A stretch of DNA of 52,932 bases, from assembly GCA_007694005.1 (NCBI GenBank), contig RECN01000157.1, forward strand, positions 1 through 52,932. The letters run 5' to 3'. The notes below the pieces were generated by a model. The model saw only the letters and a program-made list of their open reading frames with translations. It was not told the origin of the DNA and ran no database searches. This DNA is from Spirochaetaceae bacterium (GTDB taxonomy: Bacteria > Spirochaetota > Spirochaetia > DSM-27196 > SKKC01). Position numbers and translations under genes: made by a program. Shown here piece by piece: positions 18,523 to 27,167 of the stretch (positions are counted from its first letter, which is position 1; each line of letters starts with the position of its first letter).

Positions 18523-20069
18523 CCAGCCTTTCGCGTCTCAACCCCGAGGCCGTCAATGTGAGCACGAAAGTGCTTTGCGATCGCGGCGAAGTACGCATCC
18601 TCGTTCTTGTGGAGCACCTGCATGATATCCTTTTTGATATCTTCATCCGAAAGTATGCCACCGTATGAGATATGCATGAGTTGTCGCCAGTGCGGATTGG
18701 ACAGAAGGTCCTTGAGCTGACGGTCACGGACCTTGTCGAGGGCCGGTACCTTGTTTATGTCCGCGTCGATCTCGTATCTGGCGAGCGCTTTCGGAAACTC
18801 CTCCATGGCCTTTTCGTGGATACGGCGGTACAGATCAGGGCTGATGTCGGCTATTGTCTCGACCGCGACGAGCCAGCTCGTACCCGAAGTCTTGAGATGA
18901 TAGGAGCCTCTCGAGAGCTTACCTATCCAGGGATACAGCGAGAACTTGTCGCTCCCCGAATGTATACCGACGCGGTGGGGAGACACCGAAGCGGCGACAG
19001 CGGCAAAACCTTCGAAGGTGCTCCGGAAGGCCCGGAGATCTCCCTTGTAGTCGATTCCCTTCTGCATTGCGCCCGGAAAACGGAAGGCAAGACTGTAGAA
19101 AGGTATGTCGCGGGCCTCGAGCTCTGAGGCTATGTAGAAGTGATCAACGAGTTCGGTGTCGACAGGGATTTCGTCCACCGTAAACTCGATGGTACAGTCT
19201 TCGCCCCGGATCTTGTGCAGGTACGCTGAAGCCTTCGCAGCAAACTCTATTCCGCTGTGGTACATGACCGCGCAGCGCTCCGCGTCACCCGGACGGAACC
19301 GTATCGAGGTTCCAGAGAGATTGAAGGACTTGCCCGAGTACGTACGCCTGATCCGCGACTGTTCCTTTTTGGGCAGCTTCCGGAATGCTTCCTGCAGGGA
19401 GCGATTGTCAAGCGAGTCCATATCGCCACGGACGAAATCGCTGATATCAAGCGTCATCATGGACGGTTCGGCCTTTGCGAAGTCGCGCACATCACGCATG
19501 GAGCGCATGTGATCGGCGTCGGCTCCGTAGCCATCCTGATAGCCTTCCTGAAAGACCGCAAACGCCGCATCCGCGACCGTCTGCTGATAGCTCCGACCTA
19601 GAGCAGACAGCTCACGTACACTCTGCTGGGCAAGAACCGGAAAGAGCTTGTACTGTTTTGCGACCCGTATATGTGCAGCCGTCGTAATACCGAGCCGATC
19701 GCCAAAACCGATGCCGGGAAGCGACGATTTCGTTGTAACCGGACGCGTAAACGGGAACATGTCCCAAAGCTTTTTCGCGTTCGGAAAGGTCATGGGAATC
19801 TCCAGAGCCCACACGCCCTGCATGCGCTGAGGTTTACCCGGGAAGGCAGAGCGGAACTGAGTCTTTGACAGCGCCAGCATCACTCTATCTGTTTCAGTAC
19901 GACCCACGAGATACAGAACACTGTCGCGGAATCGGCAGGACGTCCGATAAATTCCCGCCTTGCCCGCAGTGTACAGAGGCTCACGGGCACTCGCAGCGGC
20001 CTGGTCGAGTGACTCCTGCGACTGGTCGAGCAGCTTGTTTCGAACGGCAACCTGAATTATGTCTCGCAT
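18519..20069 (-). CDS. uxaE: Tagaturonate epimerase (UxaE family)
   Basis: It is a 516-aa protein matching my recollection of the UxaE family first described in Thermotoga maritima, which interconverts D-tagaturonate and D-fructuronate. It lets galacturonate enter the glucuronate branch without separate altronate enzymes. Visible landmarks are VEFTVDEIP-like strands, HSGSDKFSLYP and a C-terminal MHISYGG segment. The start ATG has AAGGGG 11 nt upstream, inside the end of uxaC (6-bp gap). Its place directly after uxaC supports the call strongly. No altronate dehydratase or dehydrogenase is present in the window. Confidence 0.85.
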   Translation of the reverse strand: MRDIIQVAVRNKLLDQSQESLDQAAASAREPLYTAGKAGIYRTSCRFRDSVLYLVGRTETDRVMLALSKTQFRSAFPGKPQRMQGVWALEIPMTFPNAKKLWDMFPFTRPVTTKSSLPGIGFGDRLGITTAAHIRVAKQYKLFPVLAQQSVRELSALGRSYQQTVADAAFAVFQEGYQDGYGADADHMRSMRDVRDFAKAEPSMMTLDISDFVRGDMDSLDNRSLQEAFRKLPKKEQSRIRRTYSGKSFNLSGTSIRFRPGDAERCAVMYHSGIEFAAKASAYLHKIRGEDCTIEFTVDEIPVDTELVDHFYIASELEARDIPFYSLAFRFPGAMQKGIDYKGDLRAFRSTFEGFAAVAASVSPHRVGIHSGSDKFSLYPWIGKLSRGSYHLKTSGTSWLVAVETIADISPDLYRRIHEKAMEEFPKALARYEIDADINKVPALDKVRDRQLKDLLSNPHWRQLMHISYGGILSDEDIKKDIMQVLHKNEDAYFAAIAKHFRAHIDGLGVETRKAG

Positions 20070-20075
20070 GTTTAT

Positions 20076-21494
20076 CTACCCCTTTATTGGAAGCTTGAAA
20101 TAGTCCCGAGCATTCTCCCAGCAGATCTCCCGGACCATGCTGCCGAGCAGTTCGACATCATCCGGAACCTCCCCTGATTGTACCCAATTTCCGAGCAAAT
20201 TACAGAGAATTCTTCGAAAATACTCGTGACGCGGAAAACTCAGAAAACTTCGGGAGTCGGTGAGCATCCCGACAAACCTTCGAAGCAGCCCCATGTTCGC
20301 CAGAGCGGTCATCTGGCGCTCCATTCCGTCCCTCTGGTCGTTAAACCACCATCCCGAACCAAACTGCATCTTTCCCGGGATTTCTCCATCCTGGAAATTA
20401 CCCGTCATGGTAGCCATCATTTCGTTAAAGATCGGATTGTTGGTGTAAAGAATCGTTTTCGGAAGCCCGCTGTGCGCTTCAATGGCGCTCAACATGGCGG
20501 CAAGCACACGCGCCATAGGCGTGTCATCCATCGAGTCGTAGCCGGTATCCGGGCCGAGCTTCTCGAACATGCGACGGTTGTTGTTCCGCATCGCCCCGAA
20601 ATGATACTGAGACGTCCATCCACGATCGTGATAACCGCGATTCAGTTCCAGCATGATTGCAGTCTGCAGTTTCGCTCCGGACTCAGAGTCAAGCGCGGCC
20701 CCACCGCGAAGCGCGGCGAAAAGTCGTCTGGCCTCATCATCGGTAAACTCTGCGTGAACGGGACCCGCGAGCCCGTGGTCGGCGATTCGTCCGCCGAGCT
20801 CGTGAAAATAGCTCATACGGTTGTCGATACCGTCGTAGAGATCCTGAAGGCTTCCGATCTCACGGCCCGCAGCCTCGCCAAGTCGATCAATGTAGGCGTT
20901 GAATGCCGCTGCGTCGTGAGTGACGAAGAGTTTATCGGGTCGAAATGCGGGGAACACCTGCACCTGGCAATCCGTGTCGGCTGCAATGCTTTTATGGGCG
21001 GCAAGATCGTCGGCCGGATCGTCGGTAGTACAGACAACCTTGACGTTCATCTGCTTCAGAATACCTCGCACCGAAAACGCCGGTTCAGCAAGCTTTTCGT
21101 TTGTGCGCTCCCAGACCGTTTCGGCGGTCTTTCCGTCGAGACGCAGATCGTCAATTCCGAAGGGGCGCTTCAGTTCCAGATGTGTCCACTGATACAGAGG
21201 ATTGCCGATGCAGTACGGAACCGTCTCGGCAAAGGCCTGAAACTTCTCACGATCGGTCGCGTCGCCGGTTATGAAGCGCTCGGCGACCCCATTGGAGCGC
21301 ATTGCCCGCCACTTGTAGTGATCTCCGGCAAGCCAGATTTCTGTGATAGTCCTGAACTGCCGGTCCTGCGCTATGTCTTCAGGAGACAGATGACAGTGGT
21401 AGTCGAGAATTGGCTGCGGTTCTGCGTACTCGAAATACAATTTCCGCGCAATATCCGTCTCAAGCAGGAAGTCTCGTGAAAGAAACTCACTCAT
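20076..21494 (-). CDS. uxaC: Uronate isomerase (glucuronate/galacturonate isomerase)
   Basis: Converts D-glucuronate to D-fructuronate and D-galacturonate to D-tagaturonate. It is 472 aa, the normal length, of the amidohydrolase-superfamily UxaC type. It has the metal motif DYHCHL near residue 33, then GDHYKWRAMR, GNPLYQWTHLEL and a C-terminal SFLSFPRHEYFRR. ATG 21494 is chosen over 21500 because AGGAG lies 7 nt before it but only 1 nt before the earlier ATG. It is the second gene of the uronate operon, 20 bp after the mannonate oxidoreductase. Confidence 0.96.
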   Translation of the reverse strand: MSEFLSRDFLLETDIARKLYFEYAEPQPILDYHCHLSPEDIAQDRQFRTITEIWLAGDHYKWRAMRSNGVAERFITGDATDREKFQAFAETVPYCIGNPLYQWTHLELKRPFGIDDLRLDGKTAETVWERTNEKLAEPAFSVRGILKQMNVKVVCTTDDPADDLAAHKSIAADTDCQVQVFPAFRPDKLFVTHDAAAFNAYIDRLGEAAGREIGSLQDLYDGIDNRMSYFHELGGRIADHGLAGPVHAEFTDDEARRLFAALRGGAALDSESGAKLQTAIMLELNRGYHDRGWTSQYHFGAMRNNNRRMFEKLGPDTGYDSMDDTPMARVLAAMLSAIEAHSGLPKTILYTNNPIFNEMMATMTGNFQDGEIPGKMQFGSGWWFNDQRDGMERQMTALANMGLLRRFVGMLTDSRSFLSFPRHEYFRRILCNLLGNWVQSGEVPDDVELLGSMVREICWENARDYFKLPIKG

Positions 21495-21514
21495 ATTCAT
21501 ACTCCTGTTCTGAA

Positions 21515-22336
21515 TCAGATATTGTGGGTCAGATATCCGCCGTCAACAGGAATCGTTACCCCGGTTATGAAACCCGAAGCCTGTTCCGAGGCGAGAAATA
21601 CCGTTGCACCTTCCATGTCAGAAAAATTCCCGAAACGACCAAACGGTGTATGGTCTATGACCTGCTGGCCGCGGTCGGTAAGCTCGCCGGTTTCATCATT
21701 CTTGATCAGCAGGGCCCTGTTCTGGTGGCCTATAAAGAACCCGGGGGCGATGCCGTTTACACGAATTCGATGTTCGGCGAACGCACGGGCAGTAGCAACC
21801 GTCAGATTCATGACCGCTGACTTCGCGGCGTTGTACGCCCACACGCCGCTTAACGGCAGGTAGCTGCTCATGGAAGCCAGGTTGATAATGGACCCGGCCA
21901 TCTTCTCCTGCTGCCACTTGGACGCAAAGATCTTGGTCGGCACGACAAGACCACCGACGAGATTCATGTCGACTATCTGACGGAACAATTCAACGTCGAT
22001 GTCGGTGAAGTCGCCCTTTCCCTTGTTCCCGCCGACTCCATTGACAAGGAGATTGGGTACAGGGGCATGAATGCAGGTTTCTTCGAAGGCCGCGCTGACA
22101 GCATCCTCGTCGGAGGTATCAACGGTCACACCGAAGATACGATCGTTGATGCCGGTTTCTTTCTTCAGGGCTTCAACCGCCTCGGCGACGGGATGACTCG
22201 TGCCCCGCCCCCAGAGCGTAACGGTCGCACCGGCATTCACCAGCGCCCGAGCCATAACACCGGGCAGGACCCCTGCCCCGCCGGTCACCACTGCGGACGT
22301 ATCCGGCAGAGAAAACATCTGTTCAACATATGACAT
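21515..22336 (-). CDS. uxuB: SDR-type D-mannonate oxidoreductase (fructuronate reductase)
   Basis: NAD(P)-dependent short-chain dehydrogenase of 273 aa. It has a TGGAGVLPG cofactor loop and catalytic YNAAK. The C-terminal part (GFFIGHQNRALL, then HTPFGRFG and VDGGYLTHNI) matches the Bacillus YjmF type of mannonate oxidoreductase, which reduces fructuronate to mannonate. AAGGA precedes the ATG by 9 nt. It is the first gene of the operon uxuB-uxaC-uxaE-folB and is divergent from the nickel-epimerase operon. Specificity is inferred from family resemblance and neighbours. Confidence 0.85.
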   Translation of the reverse strand: MSYVEQMFSLPDTSAVVTGGAGVLPGVMARALVNAGATVTLWGRGTSHPVAEAVEALKKETGINDRIFGVTVDTSDEDAVSAAFEETCIHAPVPNLLVNGVGGNKGKGDFTDIDVELFRQIVDMNLVGGLVVPTKIFASKWQQEKMAGSIINLASMSSYLPLSGVWAYNAAKSAVMNLTVATARAFAEHRIRVNGIAPGFFIGHQNRALLIKNDETGELTDRGQQVIDHTPFGRFGNFSDMEGATVFLASEQASGFITGVTIPVDGGYLTHNI

Positions 22337-22382
22337 TGCTGTCCATCCTTTATTGTGTAATCGTGTATTATTGACAGTTCAG

Positions 22383-22411
22383 ACCCTATTCCGAGTCGCA
22401 GTCGCTGTCAA
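22383..22411 (-). promoter_or_regulatory. Candidate promoter of the uxuB-uxaC-uxaE-folB operon
   Basis: TTGACA (22411-22406) is separated by 17 bp from TAGGGT (22388-22383) on the minus strand, in the 152-bp divergent gap. CTGTCAA here (22405-22411) also forms an inverted repeat with TTGACAG at 22371-22377, which could serve as an operator for a regulator encoded elsewhere. The regulatory role is inference. Confidence 0.4.
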
Positions 22412-22427
22412 ACCGATAATTCTTCAC

Positions 22428-22456
22428 TTGACCCTGCACACCGAGGGTGCTATCAA
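22428..22456 (+). promoter_or_regulatory. Candidate promoter of the epimerase-gnd-MFS operon
   Basis: TTGACC (22428-22433), a 17-bp spacer and TATCAA (22451-22456) on the plus strand give a plausible start near 22463, about 26 nt before the ATG. Matches to consensus are 5/6 and 4/6. It lies back-to-back with the uxuB promoter. Confidence 0.42.
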
Positions 22457-22488
22457 GACTACCACAATGCAGACAGAGGTCAAATGAC

Positions 22489-23769
22489 ATGACATATTTA
22501 CAGGTTCATAATCCTCCGAAAGATGGAGGCCTGCAGGCACAGGACTTAGCCGAGCATCTCGGAGTGCTTTTTTCGAAACTTGAATCCGACGGATACGAAC
22601 TTGACCGGGTTATGGCGGTGCCACCCGATATAACACGTCTTCACAGCGGATCGGGCGAGGTGCTTGCCGAAGTGTACCGCCACCTCGGCCAAAGGCTGAC
22701 CGACGTTCTTCCCGCCGTCGGTACCCACGTGCCGATGAGCAGCCGGGAGATCAGGCGCATGTATCCTGATATTCCGGAGTCTCTCTTTCGGCCTCACGAC
22801 TTTCGAAAGGATGTCGTGACCCTCGGCACGATAGAACCCTCGTTCATCGAGGAACAGAGTGAGGGAAAACTGTCTTTCGAGTGGCCTGCTCAGATCTCAA
22901 AACGGGTCGCCGCGCGCGAGCACGATCTTGTCCTGAGCATAGGGCAGGTTGTTCCGCATGAAGTCATCGGTATGGCCAACCACTCGAAAAACCTTTTTGT
23001 CGGAACCGGTGGCGCAGAGGCCATCGATAAGAGCCACTATCTCGGTGCGGTCTATGGAATGGAGCGCATTATGGGTCTCGCAGACACACCGGTTCGCCGG
23101 GTACTTGACCGTGCCGCGAACGAGTTCACCGGAGAAATGAACATTGTGTACATTCTGACCGTCGTAGCGCCCGGCAACGACGGGCACCCGGTCATAACGG
23201 GACTGTTCGCCGGAACCGGAACCGAGTGCTTCTACGAGGCGTCCCGGCTTGCCCGGACCTACAATGTTGTCAGACTCGATCGAGCGCCAGAAACGGTTGT
23301 CGTTTCGCTCGACCCGGAGACATACCATTCAACCTGGGTAGGAAACAAAGCCATTTACCGCACGCGAAAGGCTATCGCGAACGGCGGATCCCTGTACATT
23401 TACGCACCGGGGGTCGGGGTTTTCGGTGAAGATTCGGAAATCGACAGGCTGATCAGGAAGTACGGGTACTGCGGAACAGAGGCCGTACTCGACGCGGTTG
23501 CACGCAAGGGTGAGCTCGGAAATCAGCTGAGTGCGGCTGCGCATCTCATCCATGGGTCAAGCGATGGAAGGTTTTCGGTCACATGGGGTCCAGCCGGACT
23601 TGCGAAGGACGAGATTGAGTCGGTAGGCTACTCATACGCCTCTCCCGAGGCGCTCGCAGAACGGTTCAGGATTCCAGAGCTGACCGACGGCTGGAATCAG
23701 GTCGACGGCGAAGAGATCTTTTACGTGTCACAGCCCGGCTTGGGTTTGTGGGAAGCAGACCGCGGCTGA
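22489..23769 (+). CDS. LarA-family nickel-pincer epimerase, predicted D-mannonate/D-gluconate 2-epimerase
   Basis: It is a 426-aa member of the LarA (lactate racemase, DUF2088) superfamily. Residues equivalent to those of Lactiplantibacillus LarA are visible: Arg50 in DITR, His80 in GTH, His157 and Lys167 (pincer attachment) in PHEVIGMANHSKN, and Ni-ligand His183 in KSHYLG. The spacings His157-Lys167 (10) and Lys167-His183 (16) equal those of LarA. Such enzymes invert C2 of alpha-hydroxy acids, and D-gluconate 2-epimerases are known in this superfamily. Being next to gnd and opposite uxuB, it probably links mannonate to gluconate. GAGGT precedes ATG 22489. Cofactor genes larB/C/E are not in the window. 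Confidence 0.82.
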   Translation: MTYLQVHNPPKDGGLQAQDLAEHLGVLFSKLESDGYELDRVMAVPPDITRLHSGSGEVLAEVYRHLGQRLTDVLPAVGTHVPMSSREIRRMYPDIPESLFRPHDFRKDVVTLGTIEPSFIEEQSEGKLSFEWPAQISKRVAAREHDLVLSIGQVVPHEVIGMANHSKNLFVGTGGAEAIDKSHYLGAVYGMERIMGLADTPVRRVLDRAANEFTGEMNIVYILTVVAPGNDGHPVITGLFAGTGTECFYEASRLARTYNVVRLDRAPETVVVSLDPETYHSTWVGNKAIYRTRKAIANGGSLYIYAPGVGVFGEDSEIDRLIRKYGYCGTEAVLDAVARKGELGNQLSAAAHLIHGSSDGRFSVTWGPAGLAKDEIESVGYSYASPEALAERFRIPELTDGWNQVDGEEIFYVSQPGLGLWEADRG

Positions 23770-23800
23770 GGCCGCATACTTTGAAGAAGGATGGATTACC

Positions 23801-25267
23801 ATGGATAAGAAAGCAGATATCGGACTGATCGGCCTTGCCGTCATGGGACAGAATCTTGTTCTGAACATGAATGACAACGGATATACGGTCGCCGTGCATA
23901 ATCGAACGACTGCAAAGATGGAAGATTTTCTGGCAGGACCCGCAAAGGGCACGTCAGTAGTCGGGGCCGAAACGCTCGAAGACCTCACAGGAATGCTTGC
24001 GAGTCCTCGACGGGTTATGCTCATGGTCAAGGCCGGACCGGTCGTCGACAGTTATATTGAGCAACTCATACCTCTTCTGGATAAGGGTGACATCATTATC
24101 GACGGTGGTAACAGTCACTATCCCGACACCGAACGTCGGGTGAAGAAACTTGAGGAGCACGGTCTTCTCTTCATCGGTACAGGCGTCTCCGGCGGAGAAG
24201 AAGGCGCCCGCACCGGTCCGAGCATCATGCCAGGCGGCACGTCACAGGCGTGGCCTGCAGTCAAGCCGATCTTCCAGGCGATTGCGGCCCGGGCTTCGGA
24301 CGGGACTCCGTGCTGTGACTGGGTAGGCGACGGTGGAGCTGGTCACTACGTGAAAATGGTTCATAACGCCATCGAGTACGGTGACATGCAGCTGATCGCC
24401 GAGGCGTATCAGATCATGCACGAGCTGCTTGGCATGTCTCATACCGAGATGGCCGACGTTTTTGGTGCGTGGAATCAGGGCAGACTCGAGAGCTACCTCA
24501 TTGAGATTACCTCCGATATCCTGCGCACCGTCGATGAGGACGGCTCACCGCTCCTGGAAAAAATCCTTGATGCGGCGGGTCAGAAAGGCACCGGGAAGTG
24601 GACCGTTGTCGACGCAGCCAATCTCGGTATTCCCGTCACATTGATAGCCGAAGCGGTATTCGCACGCTCACTCAGCGCACTCAAGGAGGAGCGGGTAAAA
24701 GCTGCAGAGATTCTCGGCGATCCGAAGAACAACTCAGCCGTCCTCGGCAGCGGTGACCGCGACGCCATGCTCGCTGATCTCGAAGCTGCCGTCTTCGCGG
24801 CCAAGATTACGAGCTATGCGCAGGGATTCATGCTGATCCGCGAAGCGGCCCGGGAGAACAACTGGACTATCGATTTCGGTGCTGTTGCCGGCATGTGGCG
24901 CGGTGGTTGCATTATCCGCAGTGCATTCCTTGGCGACATAACTGAGGCCTATGACAAGAACCCCGAGCTGCAGAACCTGTTACTGGCACCGGTCTTCGCG
25001 GCCGCTACCAGGGACTCGGTTCCCGCATGGCGACGTGCGGTTACGCGCGCAATCGGTGCCGGAGTACCGGTGCCGGCGCTTGGTGCCGCGCTGAGCTTCT
25101 TTGACGGCTACCGGACACAGCGCCTTCCGGCGAACATGCTGCAGGCACAGCGTGACTACTTCGGTGCACACACGTATGAACGGACCGACAAGCCTCGCGG
25201 GGAGTACTTCCACACCAACTGGACCGGCAGCGGAGGCGCGGTATCAGCGGGAACGTACAACGCATAA
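23801..25267 (+). CDS. gnd: 6-phosphogluconate dehydrogenase, decarboxylating
   Basis: Oxidative decarboxylation of 6-phosphogluconate to ribulose-5-phosphate. It is 488 aa, the long form. It has the N-terminal dinucleotide loop GLAVMGQNLVLNM, GTGVSGGEEGARTGPSIMPGG, the catalytic-lysine region GHYVKMVHNAIEYGDMQ, and C-terminal AQRDYFGAHTYER. GAAGAAGGA lies before the ATG. It is 31 bp after the nickel epimerase in the same operon, which ties the pentose phosphate pathway to uronate use. No gluconokinase or glucose-6-phosphate dehydrogenase is nearby. Confidence 0.97.
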   Translation: MDKKADIGLIGLAVMGQNLVLNMNDNGYTVAVHNRTTAKMEDFLAGPAKGTSVVGAETLEDLTGMLASPRRVMLMVKAGPVVDSYIEQLIPLLDKGDIIIDGGNSHYPDTERRVKKLEEHGLLFIGTGVSGGEEGARTGPSIMPGGTSQAWPAVKPIFQAIAARASDGTPCCDWVGDGGAGHYVKMVHNAIEYGDMQLIAEAYQIMHELLGMSHTEMADVFGAWNQGRLESYLIEITSDILRTVDEDGSPLLEKILDAAGQKGTGKWTVVDAANLGIPVTLIAEAVFARSLSALKEERVKAAEILGDPKNNSAVLGSGDRDAMLADLEAAVFAAKITSYAQGFMLIREAARENNWTIDFGAVAGMWRGGCIIRSAFLGDITEAYDKNPELQNLLLAPVFAAATRDSVPAWRRAVTRAIGAGVPVPALGAALSFFDGYRTQRLPANMLQAQRDYFGAHTYERTDKPRGEYFHTNWTGSGGAVSAGTYNA

Positions 25268-25311
25268 ACCGCAGACGCCGCGCGCTCCTCGTTCCCACAG
25301 CGTTTGCCACC

Positions 25312-26451
25312 ATGGTCCTCTTCGGCACCTTCGATGCGGTCCGTGGGGCAACGCTTCCCGCGATTCGGGCTGAGTTCGGAGTTCTCTACAATCTCTTCGG
25401 ACTCAGTTTTTCGGTTGCCACCGTCGGCTTCATGATGACCATATACGCTTCCGGTCGACTCGCGGCTGTCCGGGGACTCAAACCCGTTCTTGTGACGGGT
25501 CTATCACTGGTTGCGCTCGCGCAGTTCGGAAGTATGCTCATTGCCGGCTTCGTGTCGTTCAGCCTGATCGTACTGCTGATGCAGACCGGGGGCGGCTTTC
25601 TGGAAATGGGGCTGAACGGCATTGGCGGCCGACTCTTCATTCGGCGTCCCGCCGTCGGCATGAGCCTCCTTCACCTGTTCTTCGGGGTCGGTTCGACGAT
25701 CGCAGGAGCGTTCGCAGGTAGAATGGCCATGACCGGGTTCGGCTGGCGGGCCGCTTTCGTGGCCCCCGTCGCGCTGACCCTGCCGTTGCTTGCGCTCTTC
25801 GCCTTTGTGTCGTTTCCGGATCAGAACTCCGGCAGCCCCGATGGCCACATCGTACACCACCAGCGCGACGAACGCCTGCGCGTCGCGCTTCGGCAGCCAC
25901 AGGTTCGCATGCTCGCGATCCTGCTCGGTGTCGGCATACTGCTGGAGATAGGCATAGGAAACTGGCTGGTAAACTATCTCGTCGTTGTCCGGCACTACAG
26001 CGAAGCACAGGCGGGCCTGTACCTCTCGCTATTTTTCGGTCTGTTTACGGCAGGGCGGCTCTTCTGCCCCTACGTGGCCGAATACTTCGGCTACATACGG
26101 ACAATAGGCTGGTTCGGAGTCGGGGCGCTTGTCTGTCTCATATCAGGGTTTCTGGTACCCGACTACCCTGCCCTCTTCTCGCTCGCCGGTTTATTCGTCA
26201 GCATCCTGTATCCGACCGTGATGGGCGAGCTCATGAAGACCTACGGTGACCGGGCAACGCGGCTCATGGGGCCCATGCTTGTGGCTGCAATAACCCTTGC
26301 AACCGCCGGCAACTGGCTTATAGCCGGCCTCCACGATCTCGCCGGTGTACAGGCTGGTTTCATGTCCGTGTCGCTGGTGGCCCTTGCGTTGACACTCAGC
26401 GCGCGCCGAGCCCTCAGTCGCTACTCTTTCTCTTCGAACTCGACGTCCTGA
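25312..26451 (+). CDS. Major facilitator superfamily transporter (start uncertain)
   Basis: Inner-membrane MFS carrier with about 12 hydrophobic segments, at least 379 aa from the first ATG. The open frame before this ATG encodes a basic stretch plus the first half of membrane segment 1 (RRRRALLVPTAFATM), which looks genuine but has no ATG, GTG or TTG start. The likeliest initiation is an ATA overlapping the gnd stop (ATAA at 25264), a substitution away from the usual ATGA overlap, or a rare start. The 3' end overlaps the next convergent gene by 31 bp. Context suggests uptake of gluconate or uronates; this is inference. Confidence 0.8.
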   Translation: MVLFGTFDAVRGATLPAIRAEFGVLYNLFGLSFSVATVGFMMTIYASGRLAAVRGLKPVLVTGLSLVALAQFGSMLIAGFVSFSLIVLLMQTGGGFLEMGLNGIGGRLFIRRPAVGMSLLHLFFGVGSTIAGAFAGRMAMTGFGWRAAFVAPVALTLPLLALFAFVSFPDQNSGSPDGHIVHHQRDERLRVALRQPQVRMLAILLGVGILLEIGIGNWLVNYLVVVRHYSEAQAGLYLSLFFGLFTAGRLFCPYVAEYFGYIRTIGWFGVGALVCLISGFLVPDYPALFSLAGLFVSILYPTVMGELMKTYGDRATRLMGPMLVAAITLATAGNWLIAGLHDLAGVQAGFMSVSLVALALTLSARRALSRYSFSSNSTS

Positions 26452-27092
26452 ACTTCGTCTTCGGTCGGTGTGCCGTCCGTGTCCTGCGTGTCCTGCGTGT
26501 CCGATGTCGTCGCTTCGTCGTCGGCACGCTCGCTGTGCTGCTCGCGCTGCCCGGCTGTCTGCTGGTTCAGCGACTCAAAAAAGCGTCCGAACTGCTCAAG
26601 CCCGTCCTTGATCGTATTCTCGGCGGCATTCATAAAGGTCTTCACGGACTCCGACGGGTCACCAGCTCTGAGATTATCTGCGGCTTCCTCGAAGCCGGTC
26701 CGCAGGTTTTCGGCGGTTTCCTCAAAGCCTTCCGCGATGGTCTTCCGACCTCCGGCCACATCACTCATTGTCCGGAAATTCCTGTACAGTCCGGTGGCGA
26801 AGTCTCCTTCGGAACGGTGTGCAAGTCGGAGCTGTTCGCGGTAGAGCGCACTGAGCCCGGGTACGTCGCGAAAAACCCACGAAAGCAGTGTCCGTAGATA
26901 TACGGCTCGCTCGCGGTCTTCGCGCTTCGTGCAACGCGAAAGCTCATCGACAATCTGAGCGACCATCGAGCCGGTCAGCTCCGTACGGTCAAGCTCGTCG
27001 AGACGGGATTCCTTGATGGCTGTATATGCCGCGACGTAGTTACTGTCGCGTATCATGCCTTTGATTCGTTCAATGCGTTCTTCGGTGGTCAT
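26421..27092 (-). CDS. Acidic, helical hypothetical protein
   Basis: It is a 223-aa soluble protein with no family that I recognise. The first 120 residues are helical and charged. Residues about 130-155 hold a repeated amphipathic pattern (GFEETAENLR then GFEEAADNLR, period 11). The last 40 residues are a disordered acidic tail with DTQDTQDTD. The tail repeat is also a DNA repeat: about 2.7 copies of a 9-mer at 26479-26502. ATG 27092 is chosen at MTTEERIERIK with GTAGGT upstream. It is the last gene of a WD40, metallophosphoesterase, acidic-protein run. Confidence 0.7.
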   Translation of the reverse strand: MTTEERIERIKGMIRDSNYVAAYTAIKESRLDELDRTELTGSMVAQIVDELSRCTKREDRERAVYLRTLLSWVFRDVPGLSALYREQLRLAHRSEGDFATGLYRNFRTMSDVAGGRKTIAEGFEETAENLRTGFEEAADNLRAGDPSESVKTFMNAAENTIKDGLEQFGRFFESLNQQTAGQREQHSERADDEATTSDTQDTQDTDGTPTEDEVQDVEFEEKE

Positions 27093-27167
27093 ACCTACAC
27101 AGTAGTGCCTGCGCCTTCCAATCGGCAAGCATCCGGCCGCCAATAGGCATCGATTTTACTCTGCAGT

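Noticed and set aside
20178-21479. 433-codon plus-strand frame opposite uxaC
   Set aside because: Antisense shadow; uxaC is unmistakable on the other strand.
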